DNA of 64,000 nucleotides. It comes from Hymenobacter sp. DG25A (lineage in GTDB: Bacteria; Bacteroidota; Bacteroidia; Cytophagales; Hymenobacteraceae). The stretch lies in assembly GCF_001280305.1 (NCBI RefSeq), contig NZ_CP012623.1:2790001-2854000 (forward strand), written 5' to 3'. Within the stretch, counting starts at the first letter, position 1. The number at the start of each line of letters is the position of its first letter. A model generated the notes under the pieces. That model searched no databases and was not told the DNA's origin. It worked only from the letters and a program-made list of their open reading frames with translations. Position numbers and translations under genes: made by a program. Below are positions 29,773 to 39,439 of the stretch, piece by piece.

Positions 29773-31713
29773 ATGATACGACCTTTCCTGTTTTTGCTCG
29801 CTACCGGAACGCTGCTGGCGGGCCCGGCCAATGCTCAGGACACCTTATCCACCGCCCCCACGGCCTCCCCTACTGATACCACTACAGCTTCGCCCTGGCG
29901 GCTATACAACCAGCCCGTAGGGGCGCCACGCCGGGCCAAAGAGAAAGAGGTTGCTGCTCCTACTCCTGCACCAGCGGCCCCGGCAGCCCAGCCAGTAGTC
30001 CAGCCGCAACCAGTTCCCCAGCCCCAGGTGGCCTCGGTGCCTAGCACGCGCACCCTCCAGGGCACGACCTACGTGCCGCTTGATGCTGATATTTACCGCC
30101 TGATTGACCGCTACGCGGCCAAGTCCGGCTCCGATTCTTTGCAGGAGCTGCATACAGCCGTGCGGCCCTACCCACGCGCTATGGTGGCCCGCCTGGCCGA
30201 GCAGATGCTGCGCGACTCCGCCGCCGGCCTCTCCCGCGCCGACCGGTTTAACCTCCGCTACCTGCTGCGCGACAACTGGAACTACACCAGCCAGGCCGCA
30301 GCTGTAAATGAAAGCAGCCGCCCGGTGCTCAAGCATTTCTACCGCCGGCAGTCCGACCTGTATTCGGTGAACAACCCGGACTTCACCCTGCGCATCAATC
30401 CGGTGATAGGCGTGCAGCTGGGTAAGGATACCGATAGCGACGGAATCCGCTTCCTGAACACCCGCGGGGTGCAGGTAGAAGGCACTATTGATGAAAAGCT
30501 GGGCTTCTACACCTTCCTGGCCGATAACCAGACGGCCGTACCGGAATACGTGCGCCAGCGTATCATTCGGGATAATATTGTGCCGCATGAAGGTTTTTGG
30601 AAGCCGTTCAAAGACAAGCCCGGCCAGTACGACTTCCTTTCAGCCCGGGGCTACCTTACCTACGCAGCTTCTAAGCACATTAACGTGCAGCTGGGCCACG
30701 ACCGTAACGTCATCGGCAACGGGTACCGCTCCCTGATTCTATCCGACTACGCTGCCCCGTATTTCTTTCTGAAGCTGAACACGCGCATCTGGAAGTTCAA
30801 CTACCAGAACCTGTTTGCGGAAATGACGGCCGACAAGGCCAATGCCGATACTATTTATCAGAAGAAATACTTCGCCCTGCACCACCTCAGCCTCGACATC
30901 ACCCCTAACTTCAATATAGGCGTGTTTGAGTCAGTGGTATTTTCCCGGGGCAAGGGGCGCTTTGAGCTGCAGTACCTGAACCCCATCATCTTCTACCGCA
31001 GCATAGAGCAGCAAATCGGCTCCCAGGACAACGCTTTGCTGGGTATGGATTTCAAGTGGAATATTGCCCATACCGCCCAGTTGTACGGCCAGCTGATGCT
31101 GGATGAGTTTGTGGTCAGCCAGGTACGCTCTGGCAACGGCTGGTGGGCGAATAAGCAGGCCTTCCAGCTGGGCGCCAAATACTTTGATGCTGCCGGCATC
31201 CGCAATCTGGATTTGCAGGCCGAGTTCAACTACATCCGCCCTTACACTTACGAGCACGAGGACAAGTTCCGCAACTATCAGCATTACAATCAGCCCCTGG
31301 CGCACCCCATGGGTGCTAACCTCTGGGAGATACTGGGGGTGGTCAGCTACCAGCCGCTACCGCGCCTGATGGTGGTGGGTAAAGGCTTCTTCTCGGAGCA
31401 GGGCCTGAATACCACCATCAATACCGATTTTCCGCCCTACACGCCCGTTACGATTAACTACGGGGGCAATGTGCTGCTGCCGTACACCACCCGCGTGCAG
31501 GACTTCAACAACCGCGTGGGCCAAGGTAACACCACCCATTTATTCCACGGCGACCTGACGGCTACCTATCAGCTGCGGCACAACCTCTGGATTGACGCTA
31601 CCCAGATAGTGCGCCACCAGACTTCCCAGATTGCTACCCCGTTGGCTGGCACGGAAGCCTATTCGGCCCTTTCGCTCCGCTGGAACATTGCCCAGCGCGT
31701 GCACGAGTTTTAA
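29773..31713 (+). CDS. Large outer-membrane beta-barrel protein, Wzi/RemB-like
   Basis: 646 residues. The signal peptide is MIRPFLFLLATGTLLAGPAN with cleavage near AQD. A Pro/Ala/Gln-rich linker (about residues 45-95) leads to a helical segment and then a long series of amphipathic beta strands from about residue 205 ending in VHEF. Segments such as SRGKGRFELQYLNPIIFYRS and GHDRNVIGNGYRSLILSDYA resemble Bacteroidota proteins labelled capsule assembly (Wzi) or gliding protein RemB. Role is inferred from fold only: an outer-membrane barrel that may handle surface polysaccharide or motility adhesins. Confidence 0.6.
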   Translation: MIRPFLFLLATGTLLAGPANAQDTLSTAPTASPTDTTTASPWRLYNQPVGAPRRAKEKEVAAPTPAPAAPAAQPVVQPQPVPQPQVASVPSTRTLQGTTYVPLDADIYRLIDRYAAKSGSDSLQELHTAVRPYPRAMVARLAEQMLRDSAAGLSRADRFNLRYLLRDNWNYTSQAAAVNESSRPVLKHFYRRQSDLYSVNNPDFTLRINPVIGVQLGKDTDSDGIRFLNTRGVQVEGTIDEKLGFYTFLADNQTAVPEYVRQRIIRDNIVPHEGFWKPFKDKPGQYDFLSARGYLTYAASKHINVQLGHDRNVIGNGYRSLILSDYAAPYFFLKLNTRIWKFNYQNLFAEMTADKANADTIYQKKYFALHHLSLDITPNFNIGVFESVVFSRGKGRFELQYLNPIIFYRSIEQQIGSQDNALLGMDFKWNIAHTAQLYGQLMLDEFVVSQVRSGNGWWANKQAFQLGAKYFDAAGIRNLDLQAEFNYIRPYTYEHEDKFRNYQHYNQPLAHPMGANLWEILGVVSYQPLPRLMVVGKGFFSEQGLNTTINTDFPPYTPVTINYGGNVLLPYTTRVQDFNNRVGQGNTTHLFHGDLTATYQLRHNLWIDATQIVRHQTSQIATPLAGTEAYSALSLRWNIAQRVHEF

Positions 31714-31734
31714 GCCGCCATCCTCTTTCCGTTT

Positions 31735-32094
31735 ATGCGCCACGACCCCGCCGCGCTGCTGCTTTTTCGGCCGGTCAATCAGCAGGAGCTGGATTTAATA
31801 GCCGCCGCCAACTGGCTGGCCTTTCCGCCGCGCCTGCCTGAGCAGCCCTTCTTCTACCCGGTGCTGCATGAGGCCTACGCCAGCCAGATTGCCCGCGACT
31901 GGCACGTGCCCTACTACGGCATCGGCTACGTGCTGCGCTTTGCCGTGGATGCCGATTACGCCGCCACCTTCCCGGTGCAGAACGTGGGCGGGCCCGAGCA
32001 CGACGAGCTGTGGGTGCCGGCCGAAGAGCTGGCCGAGTTCAACCAGCATATTCTGGGGCAGATTGAGGTAGTAGCCGTGTTCAACGTGGAGTAG
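31735..32094 (+). CDS. Small protein of the ADP-ribosylation/crystallin J1-labelled type
   Basis: 119 residues, cytosolic. LLFRPVNQQELDLIAAANWLAFPPRLPEQPFFYPVLHEAYASQIARDW and a C-terminal WVPAEELAEFNQHILGQIEV pattern belong to a short bacterial family that databases often name after crystallin J1. It is far too small for the ADP-ribosylglycohydrolase fold, so that name should not be read as function. It lies 21 bases after the barrel gene and 61 before the ABC exporter. Confidence 0.6.
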   Translation: MRHDPAALLLFRPVNQQELDLIAAANWLAFPPRLPEQPFFYPVLHEAYASQIARDWHVPYYGIGYVLRFAVDADYAATFPVQNVGGPEHDELWVPAEELAEFNQHILGQIEVVAVFNVE

Positions 32095-32139
32095 CACCGG
32101 AAGCGCGAAACGGCCGGGCCGCAATCGGAATCCGGGGGT

Positions 32140-32147
32140 TACCTTTG
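32140..32147 (+). promoter_or_regulatory. Candidate -7 element ahead of the ABC exporter gene
   Basis: TACCTTTG, only 8 bases before the ATG at 32156, so it would give a nearly leaderless transcript. There is no TTG at the right distance. Tentative. Confidence 0.3.
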
Positions 32148-32155
32148 CAGCCTCC

Positions 32156-34000
32156 ATGAAGACCTACCTCCGCATTCTGCAGTACGCGCGGCCTTACGCC
32201 GATTTTCTGCCCTTCTACTTTCTCTACACCATCCTGGGCATCATTTTCAGCATTGGCAACTTTGCACTGATTATTCCCTTGCTGAAAGTGCTGTTTGACA
32301 AGACGGGCAAGGTGCAGATGAACGCGCCGGACCACCTCCCCGGCTTCGCCCCCACCCTCGATTACGTTACCGGCACCTTCAACTACTTCTTTGCGCACGT
32401 TATTGCCACGCAGGGTAAGATGGGGGCTTTGCTTTTTGTGTGCCTGGTACTGGTGGTGTCGGTGTTTTTCAGCAACGTATTCCGCTACCTGAGTTTGCGG
32501 CTGGTAGCCCGGGTGCGGGCCCGCGTTATCCGCAACATGCGCCGGGCGCTCTACCACCGCGTTATTCAGCTGCAGCTGGGATACTTCGCCACCGGCCGCA
32601 AAGGTGATTTGATGTCACGCTTTACCAACGATGTACAGGAGGTGGAAGGCTCCGTGGTGAATACCCTCACGGCCGTCATCCGTGACCCACTGACCATTGT
32701 GGCCTTCTTCGCGGTACTGTTTTACATGTCGTTTAAGCTCACCCTGTTTACGCTGGTGCTGCTGCCGATATCCGGGGGAATTATTGCCAGCCTGGCCAAG
32801 CGGCTCCGCTCCCAGGCCAAAACCAGCCAGAGCACGCTGGGCTCTATGCTTTCCGTGATTGATGAGACGCTGGGCGGCATCCGCGTGATTAAAGCCTTCA
32901 ATGCGCAGGACTACATCAAGGAGAAGTTTGAGCAGCAGAACGACCTGTACGCCAAAACCTCGCGCCGCATTGATAATACCCGGGACCTGGCTTCTCCCTT
33001 CTCCGAGTTTGCCGGAGTGCTGGTAGTTGCGGGCCTGATTTACTTTGGCGGCACCCTCATTCTGGGCGGTAATTCTGATCTGGAAGGTGAATCGTTTATC
33101 ACCTATATCGTACTGTTTTCGCAGGTGCTCACGCCGGCCAAAGCGCTGTCGTCGGCGTTTGGCAACATTCAGCGCGGCTTGGTGGCCGGCGAGCGGGTAC
33201 TAAGCATTATTGATACGGAGCCGGTGATTCGGGACAAGCCCGATGCGCAGCTGCTGCCCGCTTTTGAGAAGGAAATTGAGCTTCACAACCTGCAGTTCAC
33301 CTACGGCGACCAGCCCGTTCTGCAGGACATCAACCTTATTATTCCTAAAGGCAAAACCGTGGCGCTGGTGGGACCCTCGGGCGGCGGTAAATCCACGCTG
33401 GCTGACCTGCTTCCCCGCTTCTACGACCCCACCGGTGGCCAAATTCTGATTGATGGCCACGACGTGCGCGACTGCACCATTCACTCCGTGCGCGACCAGA
33501 TGGGCATCGTAACCCAGGAAAGCATCCTGTTTAACGATACCATCTTCAACAACATCCGCTTCAACCAGACGCAGGCCACCGAAGAAGAAGTGATGAACGC
33601 CGCCCGCATTGCCAATGCTCACGAGTTCATTATGAGTACCCCGGAAGGCTACCAGACCATCATCGGCGACCGGGGCACGCGCCTTTCTGGCGGGCAGCGG
33701 CAGCGCCTGAGCATTGCGCGCGCCGTGCTGCGCAATCCGCCTATTCTCATTCTGGATGAAGCTACTTCCGCCCTCGATACTGAAAGTGAAAAGCTGGTGC
33801 AGGAAGCGCTGATGCGCCTGATGCAGAACCGCACCTCCCTGGTTATTGCCCACCGCCTGAGTACCGTGCAGCACGCCGATGAGATTGTAGTGCTGCAGCA
33901 CGGCCGCATTGTAGAGCGCGGCACCCACGATGAATTGCTGCAGCGCGGCGGCCTTTACCAGCGCCTGAGCCAGATGCAAACCAACGTGGCGTTAGCCTAA
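32156..34000 (+). CDS. ABC exporter, fused membrane and ATPase domains (MsbA-like)
   Basis: 614 residues, the standard half-transporter length. Six membrane helices occupy about residues 15-330 and the ATPase domain follows. Walker A is GPSGGGKST (about 406-414), with signature LSGGQRQRLSIARA, Walker B ILILDEATSALD and H-loop IAHRLS. The family exports lipids, lipid A precursors or drugs as a homodimer across the inner membrane. With gmhA, plsY and a lipid A deacylase in the same region, lipid flipping is plausible but not shown. Confidence 0.9.
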   Translation: MKTYLRILQYARPYADFLPFYFLYTILGIIFSIGNFALIIPLLKVLFDKTGKVQMNAPDHLPGFAPTLDYVTGTFNYFFAHVIATQGKMGALLFVCLVLVVSVFFSNVFRYLSLRLVARVRARVIRNMRRALYHRVIQLQLGYFATGRKGDLMSRFTNDVQEVEGSVVNTLTAVIRDPLTIVAFFAVLFYMSFKLTLFTLVLLPISGGIIASLAKRLRSQAKTSQSTLGSMLSVIDETLGGIRVIKAFNAQDYIKEKFEQQNDLYAKTSRRIDNTRDLASPFSEFAGVLVVAGLIYFGGTLILGGNSDLEGESFITYIVLFSQVLTPAKALSSAFGNIQRGLVAGERVLSIIDTEPVIRDKPDAQLLPAFEKEIELHNLQFTYGDQPVLQDINLIIPKGKTVALVGPSGGGKSTLADLLPRFYDPTGGQILIDGHDVRDCTIHSVRDQMGIVTQESILFNDTIFNNIRFNQTQATEEEVMNAARIANAHEFIMSTPEGYQTIIGDRGTRLSGGQRQRLSIARAVLRNPPILILDEATSALDTESEKLVQEALMRLMQNRTSLVIAHRLSTVQHADEIVVLQHGRIVERGTHDELLQRGGLYQRLSQMQTNVALA

Positions 34001-34144
34001 GCCAACGCGGAACCGGGACTTTGCGTTTAGACGGGCGCTACGGCCCACAGTGCTGCTGAATTGGATATCTCCTATATTTAATTCGCCAAGCCACTGTGGC
34101 GGGCCATTGCTGTTCGTTTTATACTCTCTCTAAGCCCCTTTCCC

Positions 34145-34651
34145 ATGCTTGCTCTCAAACGCCTCGTCACCATCCTGGTAATGGTGTATCTGCTCCTGGC
34201 GCTGCTATTTATTCTCAGCCCCGCAGCCCGTGAGGGGGTAGCCGGTGCCTTCGGTCTTAGCACGGACCTGAGTACATTTTATTGGGTTCTGTTTATTGTA
34301 GCAGTGGTGCTACTGGCTGTGCAGCTGCTGGTTGAAAACCTGGACAGCACCATGCTGCGCCGTAATATTTCCCAGCACGAAGGCAAAATCAACGAGCTGA
34401 AAGCCCGCCTCTACGACCAGCAGATGGAGCTGCGCGAGCGGGAGTTTCAGCAGCGCCCAACGGTAGCTACCGGAACCACCACCTACCCGGATCCTGCTTA
34501 TACCGCCCCTCCCGCCCCTGCGCCAGCGCCGGAGGTGCACCGGCCGGTATTCCCGCAGGAAGACCCCAGCCTCACGAATGAGCCGCTTCAAAAGCCAAAT
34601 TCTTTTATCCCGCCGGCCGCGCCTGATGCAGATGAGCGGCCGGTACGGTAA
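34145..34651 (+). CDS. Two-helix membrane protein with Pro-rich tail
   Basis: 168 residues. There are two membrane segments (about 5-26 and 46-65), then a charged, probably coiled-coil helix (ISQHEGKINELKARLYDQQM) and a disordered Pro/Ala-rich C-terminus (APPAPAPAPEVHRP). No family is recognised. It ends 9 bases before gmhA and is likely translated from the same mRNA. Confidence 0.6.
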   Translation: MLALKRLVTILVMVYLLLALLFILSPAAREGVAGAFGLSTDLSTFYWVLFIVAVVLLAVQLLVENLDSTMLRRNISQHEGKINELKARLYDQQMELREREFQQRPTVATGTTTYPDPAYTAPPAPAPAPEVHRPVFPQEDPSLTNEPLQKPNSFIPPAAPDADERPVR

Positions 34652-34660
34652 TTTTACGCC

Positions 34661-35245
34661 GTGACTGAATCTCTTTCTGACCTTATCCGGGCCGAGCTGA
34701 CGGAAGCCCGCTCCGTGCTCGACCGTTTTCTGGCCGATCCGGCCAATCTGCAAGCCATTGAGCAGGCCGCCCGCCTCATGGCGGATTCCCTGCGCGGCGG
34801 CGGCAAAATCCTGACCTGCGGCAATGGCGGCTCGCTCTGCGATGCGCAGCATTTTGCCGAGGAGCTCACCGGCCGCTACCGCCAGAACCGGCCCGCGCTG
34901 GCTGCTATTCCGCTCACGGAGGCTTCCCACATGAGCTGCGTAGCTAATGATTTTGGGTATGACCATGTGTTCAGCCGCTACGTGCAGGCCCTGGGGCGCC
35001 CCGGCGACGTGCTCTTGGCCATCAGCACCAGCGGCAACTCGCCCAACGTGCTGCTGGCCGCCGAGGCCGCCAAAGCCACCGGCATGCGGGTGGTTAGCCT
35101 CACCGGCAAAGACGGGGGCCAGCTCGCCCACCTCAGCGACGTGGAAATCCGGGCCCCGCACAGCGGCTACGCCGACCGGATTCAGGAAATCCACATCAAA
35201 GCCATCCACATCATGATTATGCTCATTGAGCAGCTGGTGGCGTAG
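34661..35245 (+). CDS. gmhA: Phosphoheptose isomerase (sedoheptulose 7-phosphate isomerase)
   Basis: 194 residues from a GTG start. It converts sedoheptulose 7-phosphate to D-glycero-D-manno-heptose 7-phosphate, the first step to ADP-heptose for LPS core or GDP-heptose glycans. SIS-domain sequence [31 protein letters not shown] and [20 protein letters not shown] closely follow the LpcA/GmhA pattern. Other heptose genes (gmhB, hldE) are not in the window. It ends at a strong terminator. Confidence 0.93.
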   Translation: MTESLSDLIRAELTEARSVLDRFLADPANLQAIEQAARLMADSLRGGGKILTCGNGGSLCDAQHFAEELTGRYRQNRPALAAIPLTEASHMSCVANDFGYDHVFSRYVQALGRPGDVLLAISTSGNSPNVLLAAEAAKATGMRVVSLTGKDGGQLAHLSDVEIRAPHSGYADRIQEIHIKAIHIMIMLIEQLVA

Positions 35246-35263
35246 TTCAGCAACTGCTTTACA

Positions 35264-35297
35264 GAAAAAAGCCGGCTCCTGTAGCCGGCTTTTTTTG
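35264..35297 (+). terminator. Terminator after gmhA
   Basis: AAAAAAGCCGGCT pairs with AGCCGGCTTTTTTT around a short loop. It lies 19 bases past the gmhA stop. Confidence 0.85.
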
Positions 35298-35362
35298 TAA
35301 CACGGGGCACTCTATCCTAGTATCTTCGGTTTCTGAACCGCGCTATCTTTACCCCCCACTGT

Positions 35363-36901
35363 ATGCTTACAAAAACCTACGGCTCGGCCGTGCAGGGTGT
35401 CAATGCCAATACTATTACTATTGAAGTAGTTGTATCCCAAGGGACGAATTTTTATGTGGTGGGCCTAGCCGACAATGCTATTAAGGAAAGTCAGCAGCGG
35501 ATAGAAGCCGCCCTCAAGTTCAGGGGCTACCGGATGCCGCGCACCAAAGTGGTGGTAAACATGGCCCCGGCCGATGTGCGCAAGGAAGGTTCCGCCTATG
35601 ACTTGCCTATTGCCCTGGGCATTCTGCACGCCTCCCAACAGCTGACCACCGAGCGGTTGGGCGACTATATTATTATGGGCGAGTTGGCCCTGGATGGCGG
35701 TCTGCGGCCTATTCGTGGGGTGTTGCCCATTGCCATTCAGGCCCGCAAAGAAGGTTTTAAAGGCATTATCCTGCCGAAGGAAAACGCGCAGGAAGCGGCC
35801 ATTGTCAATAACCTGGATGTGATTCCCGTGGAAACCATGCAGGAGGCCATCGACTTTTTCGAGGGCCGCCAGGATATTGCGCCGGTGAAGGTGGACACAC
35901 GCGACATTTTCCAGCACGCCGCCAACCAGTACGCCGCCGATTTTGCCGATGTGCAGGGTCAGGAGAACATCAAACGGGCCTTGGAAATAGCCGCGGCCGG
36001 CGGCCATAACGTGATAATGATCGGCCCGCCCGGTGCCGGCAAGACCATGCTGGCCAAGCGCCTGCCCAGCATTCTGCCGCCCCTCACGATGCATGAGGCG
36101 CTGGAAACCACCAAGATTCACTCCGTAGCGGGCAAGCTGGGTACTAATGCTTCGCTGCTCAGCTCCCGGCCATTCCGAGCTCCGCACCATACCATTTCCG
36201 ATGTGGCCCTGGTAGGCGGCGGCGGCAATCCGCAGCCGGGCGAAATTTCCCTCTCGCACAACGGGGTGCTGTTTCTGGATGAGCTACCGGAGTTTAAGCG
36301 CACGGTGCTGGAGGTGATGCGCCAGCCCTTGGAAGAGCGTCGCGTGACTATTTCCCGCGCCAAAATCAGCATTGATTTTCCGGCCAATTTCATGCTGATA
36401 GCCAGCATGAACCCGTGTCCCTGCGGCTACTACAACCACCCGGAAAAGGAATGCGTGTGTGGTCCCGGTGTGGTGCAGCGCTACCTCAATAAGGTAAGCG
36501 GCCCGCTGCTGGACCGCATTGACCTGCACGTGGAAGTAACGCCGGTTTCCTTTGACCAAATGACGGAAACCCGCCGCTCCGAAACCAGCGCCGACATTCA
36601 GCAGCGCGTTTCCACGGCCCGGGAACGACAGGCCGTGCGGTTCCAGGATTTCCCCGAAATCCACTCCAATGCCATGATGCCCCCGCAGATGGTGAAGGAC
36701 CTGTGTCAGATAAATGATGCCGGCCGCCTGCTGCTGAAAACCGCCATGGAGCGCCTTGGCCTCTCCGCCCGCGCCTACGACCGAATCCTGAAAGTAGCCC
36801 GCACCATTGCGGATCTAGCCGCTTCGGAGGAAATCCAGATTCAGCACTTAGCCGAAGCCATTCAATACCGCAGCCTCGATAGAGAAGGCTGGGCAGGGTA
36901 A
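35363..36901 (+). CDS. comM: YifB/ComM family Mg-chelatase-like AAA+ ATPase
   Basis: 512 residues, the normal full length. An N-terminal Lon-protease-like domain (MLTKTYGSAVQGVNANTITI) is followed by the AAA+ core with Walker A GPPGAGKTML (about 221-230) and Walker B LFLDELPEF. A zinc-like cysteine cluster (NPCPCGYYNHPEKECVCGPG) and a C-terminal lid complete it. ComM is a hexameric helicase that extends branch migration during natural transformation in studied species. No other competence genes lie nearby. A TATCTTTA element at 35344-35351 is a weak promoter candidate. Confidence 0.92.
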   Translation: MLTKTYGSAVQGVNANTITIEVVVSQGTNFYVVGLADNAIKESQQRIEAALKFRGYRMPRTKVVVNMAPADVRKEGSAYDLPIALGILHASQQLTTERLGDYIIMGELALDGGLRPIRGVLPIAIQARKEGFKGIILPKENAQEAAIVNNLDVIPVETMQEAIDFFEGRQDIAPVKVDTRDIFQHAANQYAADFADVQGQENIKRALEIAAAGGHNVIMIGPPGAGKTMLAKRLPSILPPLTMHEALETTKIHSVAGKLGTNASLLSSRPFRAPHHTISDVALVGGGGNPQPGEISLSHNGVLFLDELPEFKRTVLEVMRQPLEERRVTISRAKISIDFPANFMLIASMNPCPCGYYNHPEKECVCGPGVVQRYLNKVSGPLLDRIDLHVEVTPVSFDQMTETRRSETSADIQQRVSTARERQAVRFQDFPEIHSNAMMPPQMVKDLCQINDAGRLLLKTAMERLGLSARAYDRILKVARTIADLAASEEIQIQHLAEAIQYRSLDREGWAG

Positions 36902-36923
36902 ACAGTAAATTCAATCAAATCAT

Positions 36924-37026
36924 CTGTCATCCTGAGCTTTGCGAAGGACCCTCTCCCGCTAGCACGAAATCGAAACAACGACTCGTTCTAACTTGATAAG
37001 GTCCTTCGCAAAGCTCAGGATGACAG
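36924..37026. repeat. Long inverted repeat (27-base arms)
   Basis: Two perfectly complementary 27-base arms (36924-36950 and 37000-37026; core TCATCCTGAGC and GCGAAGGACC) around a 49-base loop, between comM and pyrD. The core resembles short intergenic palindromes seen in many copies in related genomes, but this is the only copy in the window. Confidence 0.8.
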
Positions 37027-37072
37027 TAGGGGGTAAGTTGAACTGGCTTACTTCTCATTCCTCCCCATTGCG

Positions 37073-37080
37073 TAGCTTTG
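37073..37080 (+). promoter_or_regulatory. Candidate -7 element of pyrD
   Basis: TAGCTTTG on the plus strand, 7 bases before the pyrD ATG. No TTG at 19-21 bases; a TTA ends 22 bases upstream. It is placed after the long inverted repeat. Confidence 0.35.
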
Positions 37081-37087
37081 TGCCGCT

Positions 37088-38122
37088 ATGTACAAAGCCC
37101 TGCTGAAGCCACTGTTTTTCCAGTTGGATGCCGAAAAGGCGCACCATCTGGTATTCGATAACCTGAAGCGGATGGCCCGCGTGCCGGGCGGTTTGGCGCT
37201 GTTGCGGGGGCTTTATGACTACCAGAATCCGGGGCTAGAGCGGGAAGTGTTCGGGCTGAAGTTCCGGAACCCGGTGGGGCTGGCGGCTGGCTTTGACAAG
37301 AATGCGGAGCTGACGGACGAGCTGGCGGCGCTGGGCTTTGGGTTTGTGGAAATTGGCACTGTAACGCCCCGCCCGCAGTCCGGCAACCCGCAGCCACGCC
37401 TGTTCAGGTTGCCGCAGGATGAGGCGCTGGTAAACCGCATGGGCTTTAATAATGCTGGTGCCGCCGCCGCCGCAGAGCGCCTGCGCCACCGCCACTCTGA
37501 TATGATTATCGGCGGGAACATCGGCAAAAACAAAGACACCCCCAATGAGCAGGCCGCCCAGGATTACGTGGCCTGCGTGGAGGCGCTGCATGAGGTAGTT
37601 GACTACTTTGTGGTGAATGTCAGCTCGCCCAATACGCCCAACCTGCGCCAGCTACAGGAGCGCGAACCGCTGATTCAACTGTTGCAGCAAGTGCAGGAAC
37701 GCAACCAGGCGCTGCCCAAACCACGGCCCCTGCTGCTCAAAATTGCCCCCGACCTGACCGACACGCAGCTCGACGATATTCTGCTGATTGCCCGCGAAAC
37801 CAACCTCAGCGGGCTGGTAGCTACTAATACTACCATCAGTCGGGAAGGCCTGCGCACCAGTCCGCAGCACGTGGCCAGCCTGGGAGCGGGTGGCTTAAGC
37901 GGGCAGCCGTTGCGGAAGCGCGCTACCGAAGTTATTCGCTACCTGCACCGGCGTAGTGATGGCGCCTTGCCCATCATTGGGGTGGGCGGTATTCACTCGG
38001 CGCAGGATGCACTGGAAAAGCTGGCAGCCGGCGCGGTGCTGGTGCAGCTCTATACCGGGTTTATTTACGAAGGGCCCGCCATAGTAAAACGCATTAATCA
38101 GGCGCTCCTGGCCGCCAAATAG
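37088..38122 (+). CDS. pyrD: Dihydroorotate dehydrogenase (quinone), class 2
   Basis: 344 residues. It oxidises dihydroorotate to orotate with FMN and passes electrons to the quinone pool at the inner membrane, the fourth step of de novo UMP synthesis. The N-terminal [20 protein letters not shown] helix is the class 2 membrane-association segment. [35 protein letters not shown] (catalytic Ser region) and [12 protein letters not shown] (FMN phosphate) are all present. It converges with the PagL-like gene 10 bases away, with no hairpin between them. Confidence 0.95.
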   Translation: MYKALLKPLFFQLDAEKAHHLVFDNLKRMARVPGGLALLRGLYDYQNPGLEREVFGLKFRNPVGLAAGFDKNAELTDELAALGFGFVEIGTVTPRPQSGNPQPRLFRLPQDEALVNRMGFNNAGAAAAAERLRHRHSDMIIGGNIGKNKDTPNEQAAQDYVACVEALHEVVDYFVVNVSSPNTPNLRQLQEREPLIQLLQQVQERNQALPKPRPLLLKIAPDLTDTQLDDILLIARETNLSGLVATNTTISREGLRTSPQHVASLGAGGLSGQPLRKRATEVIRYLHRRSDGALPIIGVGGIHSAQDALEKLAAGAVLVQLYTGFIYEGPAIVKRINQALLAAK

Positions 38123-38132
38123 AAGGCAGCTA

Positions 38133-39233
38133 TTACAGCTTTATCCCGGCTTTCCACTCCAGCACATCGGCCGCGCCGCGGTGCACTTTCAGGTCTATGG
38201 CCCCAAACAGGCGGTTGGTGAAGTGGTACTTCAGCCCCACTCGCTCGTAGTAGAAGTTGTTGGATTTGTAGGGGTTGTACACGTACACGCCCAAGTGCGT
38301 AACCAGCGCCAGGCGGCCAAACAGCAGCTCGTGGCCCAGAAAAACGCCGGCTTTTTTTACGTCAACCAAAGGCGCGTCCTGGCGGGCGGTGTCCCGTTGC
38401 TCAGCCCGGAGAGACCGGTCGTAGAAGCCTTCCAGACCTGCGAGCAGGTTGCTTTTACGATTGAGGCGCCGGCCGGCTACTACCGAAACGGAGTTGACTA
38501 AATAGCTTTCCTGATCAATTTCATTGAGGCGCTTCAGCCCCAGGCTGGTGCTTAGGTTCAGGAAATTGTGGCCAATGTCTGTAGGCTCTAGAGGTGGGGG
38601 TACATCCAGCGGATGGAAGGGGCGCTGCTGATGGAAGTTGAGGCCCAGCACGACGGTGGGAATATTGATACCCAGATTGGGCTTAGCCGTTGCGCCGTTG
38701 GAAAAATGATTCAGCCCCACTCCTACCAGCAGGCCTACCTGCCGGGACAGCGCCCGGTCGTACTCTACGCGGGCCTGCAGCATAGCGCTGACGCGGGAGC
38801 TAACCAAGGTGTTCTTATGGTTGAATTCCTGCGAAAATCCCTGTGTAAACCATCCCACGCCGGTTCCTAACCGGAAATTAAGCTCCTGCCGGGTAGTGCG
38901 CCAATACGTTTTATTGAGGTAAAAGGAAGCCGCGTAGCTGCGCCCCAGCACGGGGTTATGGTAATCGTAATACACCAGCGCCACGCCTATTTTGGGGTAA
39001 CCGTACCAGGCATGCCAGGGAGCGAGGCCGGTGGTCTGGCGCTGCAGATTCAGTTCCAGGCCGGTAGGATGCGCCCGCACCAGATGCCGCACCTGCGGCG
39101 AGTGCGCCACTATAAAGCCTCCCTGCGCGTAAAGGCCACCCACTAGGGGAGCCCGTGGAGCCTGCCCTCTGACGGGGCCTGCGCCCCCGCTCAGCAGCCC
39201 CACTACTACGGAAAGTGCTGCCCAAACGCGCAT
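38133..39233 (-). CDS. PagL-like lipid A deacylase (acyloxyacyl hydrolase family)
   Basis: 366 residues from the ATG at 39233, giving a signal peptide MRVWAALSVVVGLLSGGAGP. Beta strands follow. The motif GVGLNHFSNG places His176 and Ser178 as the H-x-S pair of PagL, an outer-membrane enzyme that removes the 3-O acyl chain of lipid A. The protein is much longer than PagL of Proteobacteria; the C-terminal half (from about residue 220) is extra barrel-like sequence, as in other Bacteroidota members. Substrate specificity is inferred from the family. Confidence 0.75.
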   Translation of the reverse strand: MRVWAALSVVVGLLSGGAGPVRGQAPRAPLVGGLYAQGGFIVAHSPQVRHLVRAHPTGLELNLQRQTTGLAPWHAWYGYPKIGVALVYYDYHNPVLGRSYAASFYLNKTYWRTTRQELNFRLGTGVGWFTQGFSQEFNHKNTLVSSRVSAMLQARVEYDRALSRQVGLLVGVGLNHFSNGATAKPNLGINIPTVVLGLNFHQQRPFHPLDVPPPLEPTDIGHNFLNLSTSLGLKRLNEIDQESYLVNSVSVVAGRRLNRKSNLLAGLEGFYDRSLRAEQRDTARQDAPLVDVKKAGVFLGHELLFGRLALVTHLGVYVYNPYKSNNFYYERVGLKYHFTNRLFGAIDLKVHRGAADVLEWKAGIKL

Positions 39234-39439
39234 AGTGGAATCAGAGTTAGCCAACGCTCAAAAATACGAGCCGCTGCTTTACTTGGTGTGCCCTGCAACG
39301 CCTTGGGGGTAAAATCAATCTTACCAGGGCAGCCGGGTGTGGTCAACTCACGCCATTGCCGTAACATTGTCTTTTCATTGGGCTCCGCCGGGCAATAGGC
39401 CGCGGGTTCCTGTATCATTCACCGCAATTTCTCTTTCGC

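Noticed and set aside
31735..32094. Reading the small protein as an ADP-ribosylglycohydrolase
   Set aside because: At 119 residues it is too short for that fold; the database-style name is not functional evidence.
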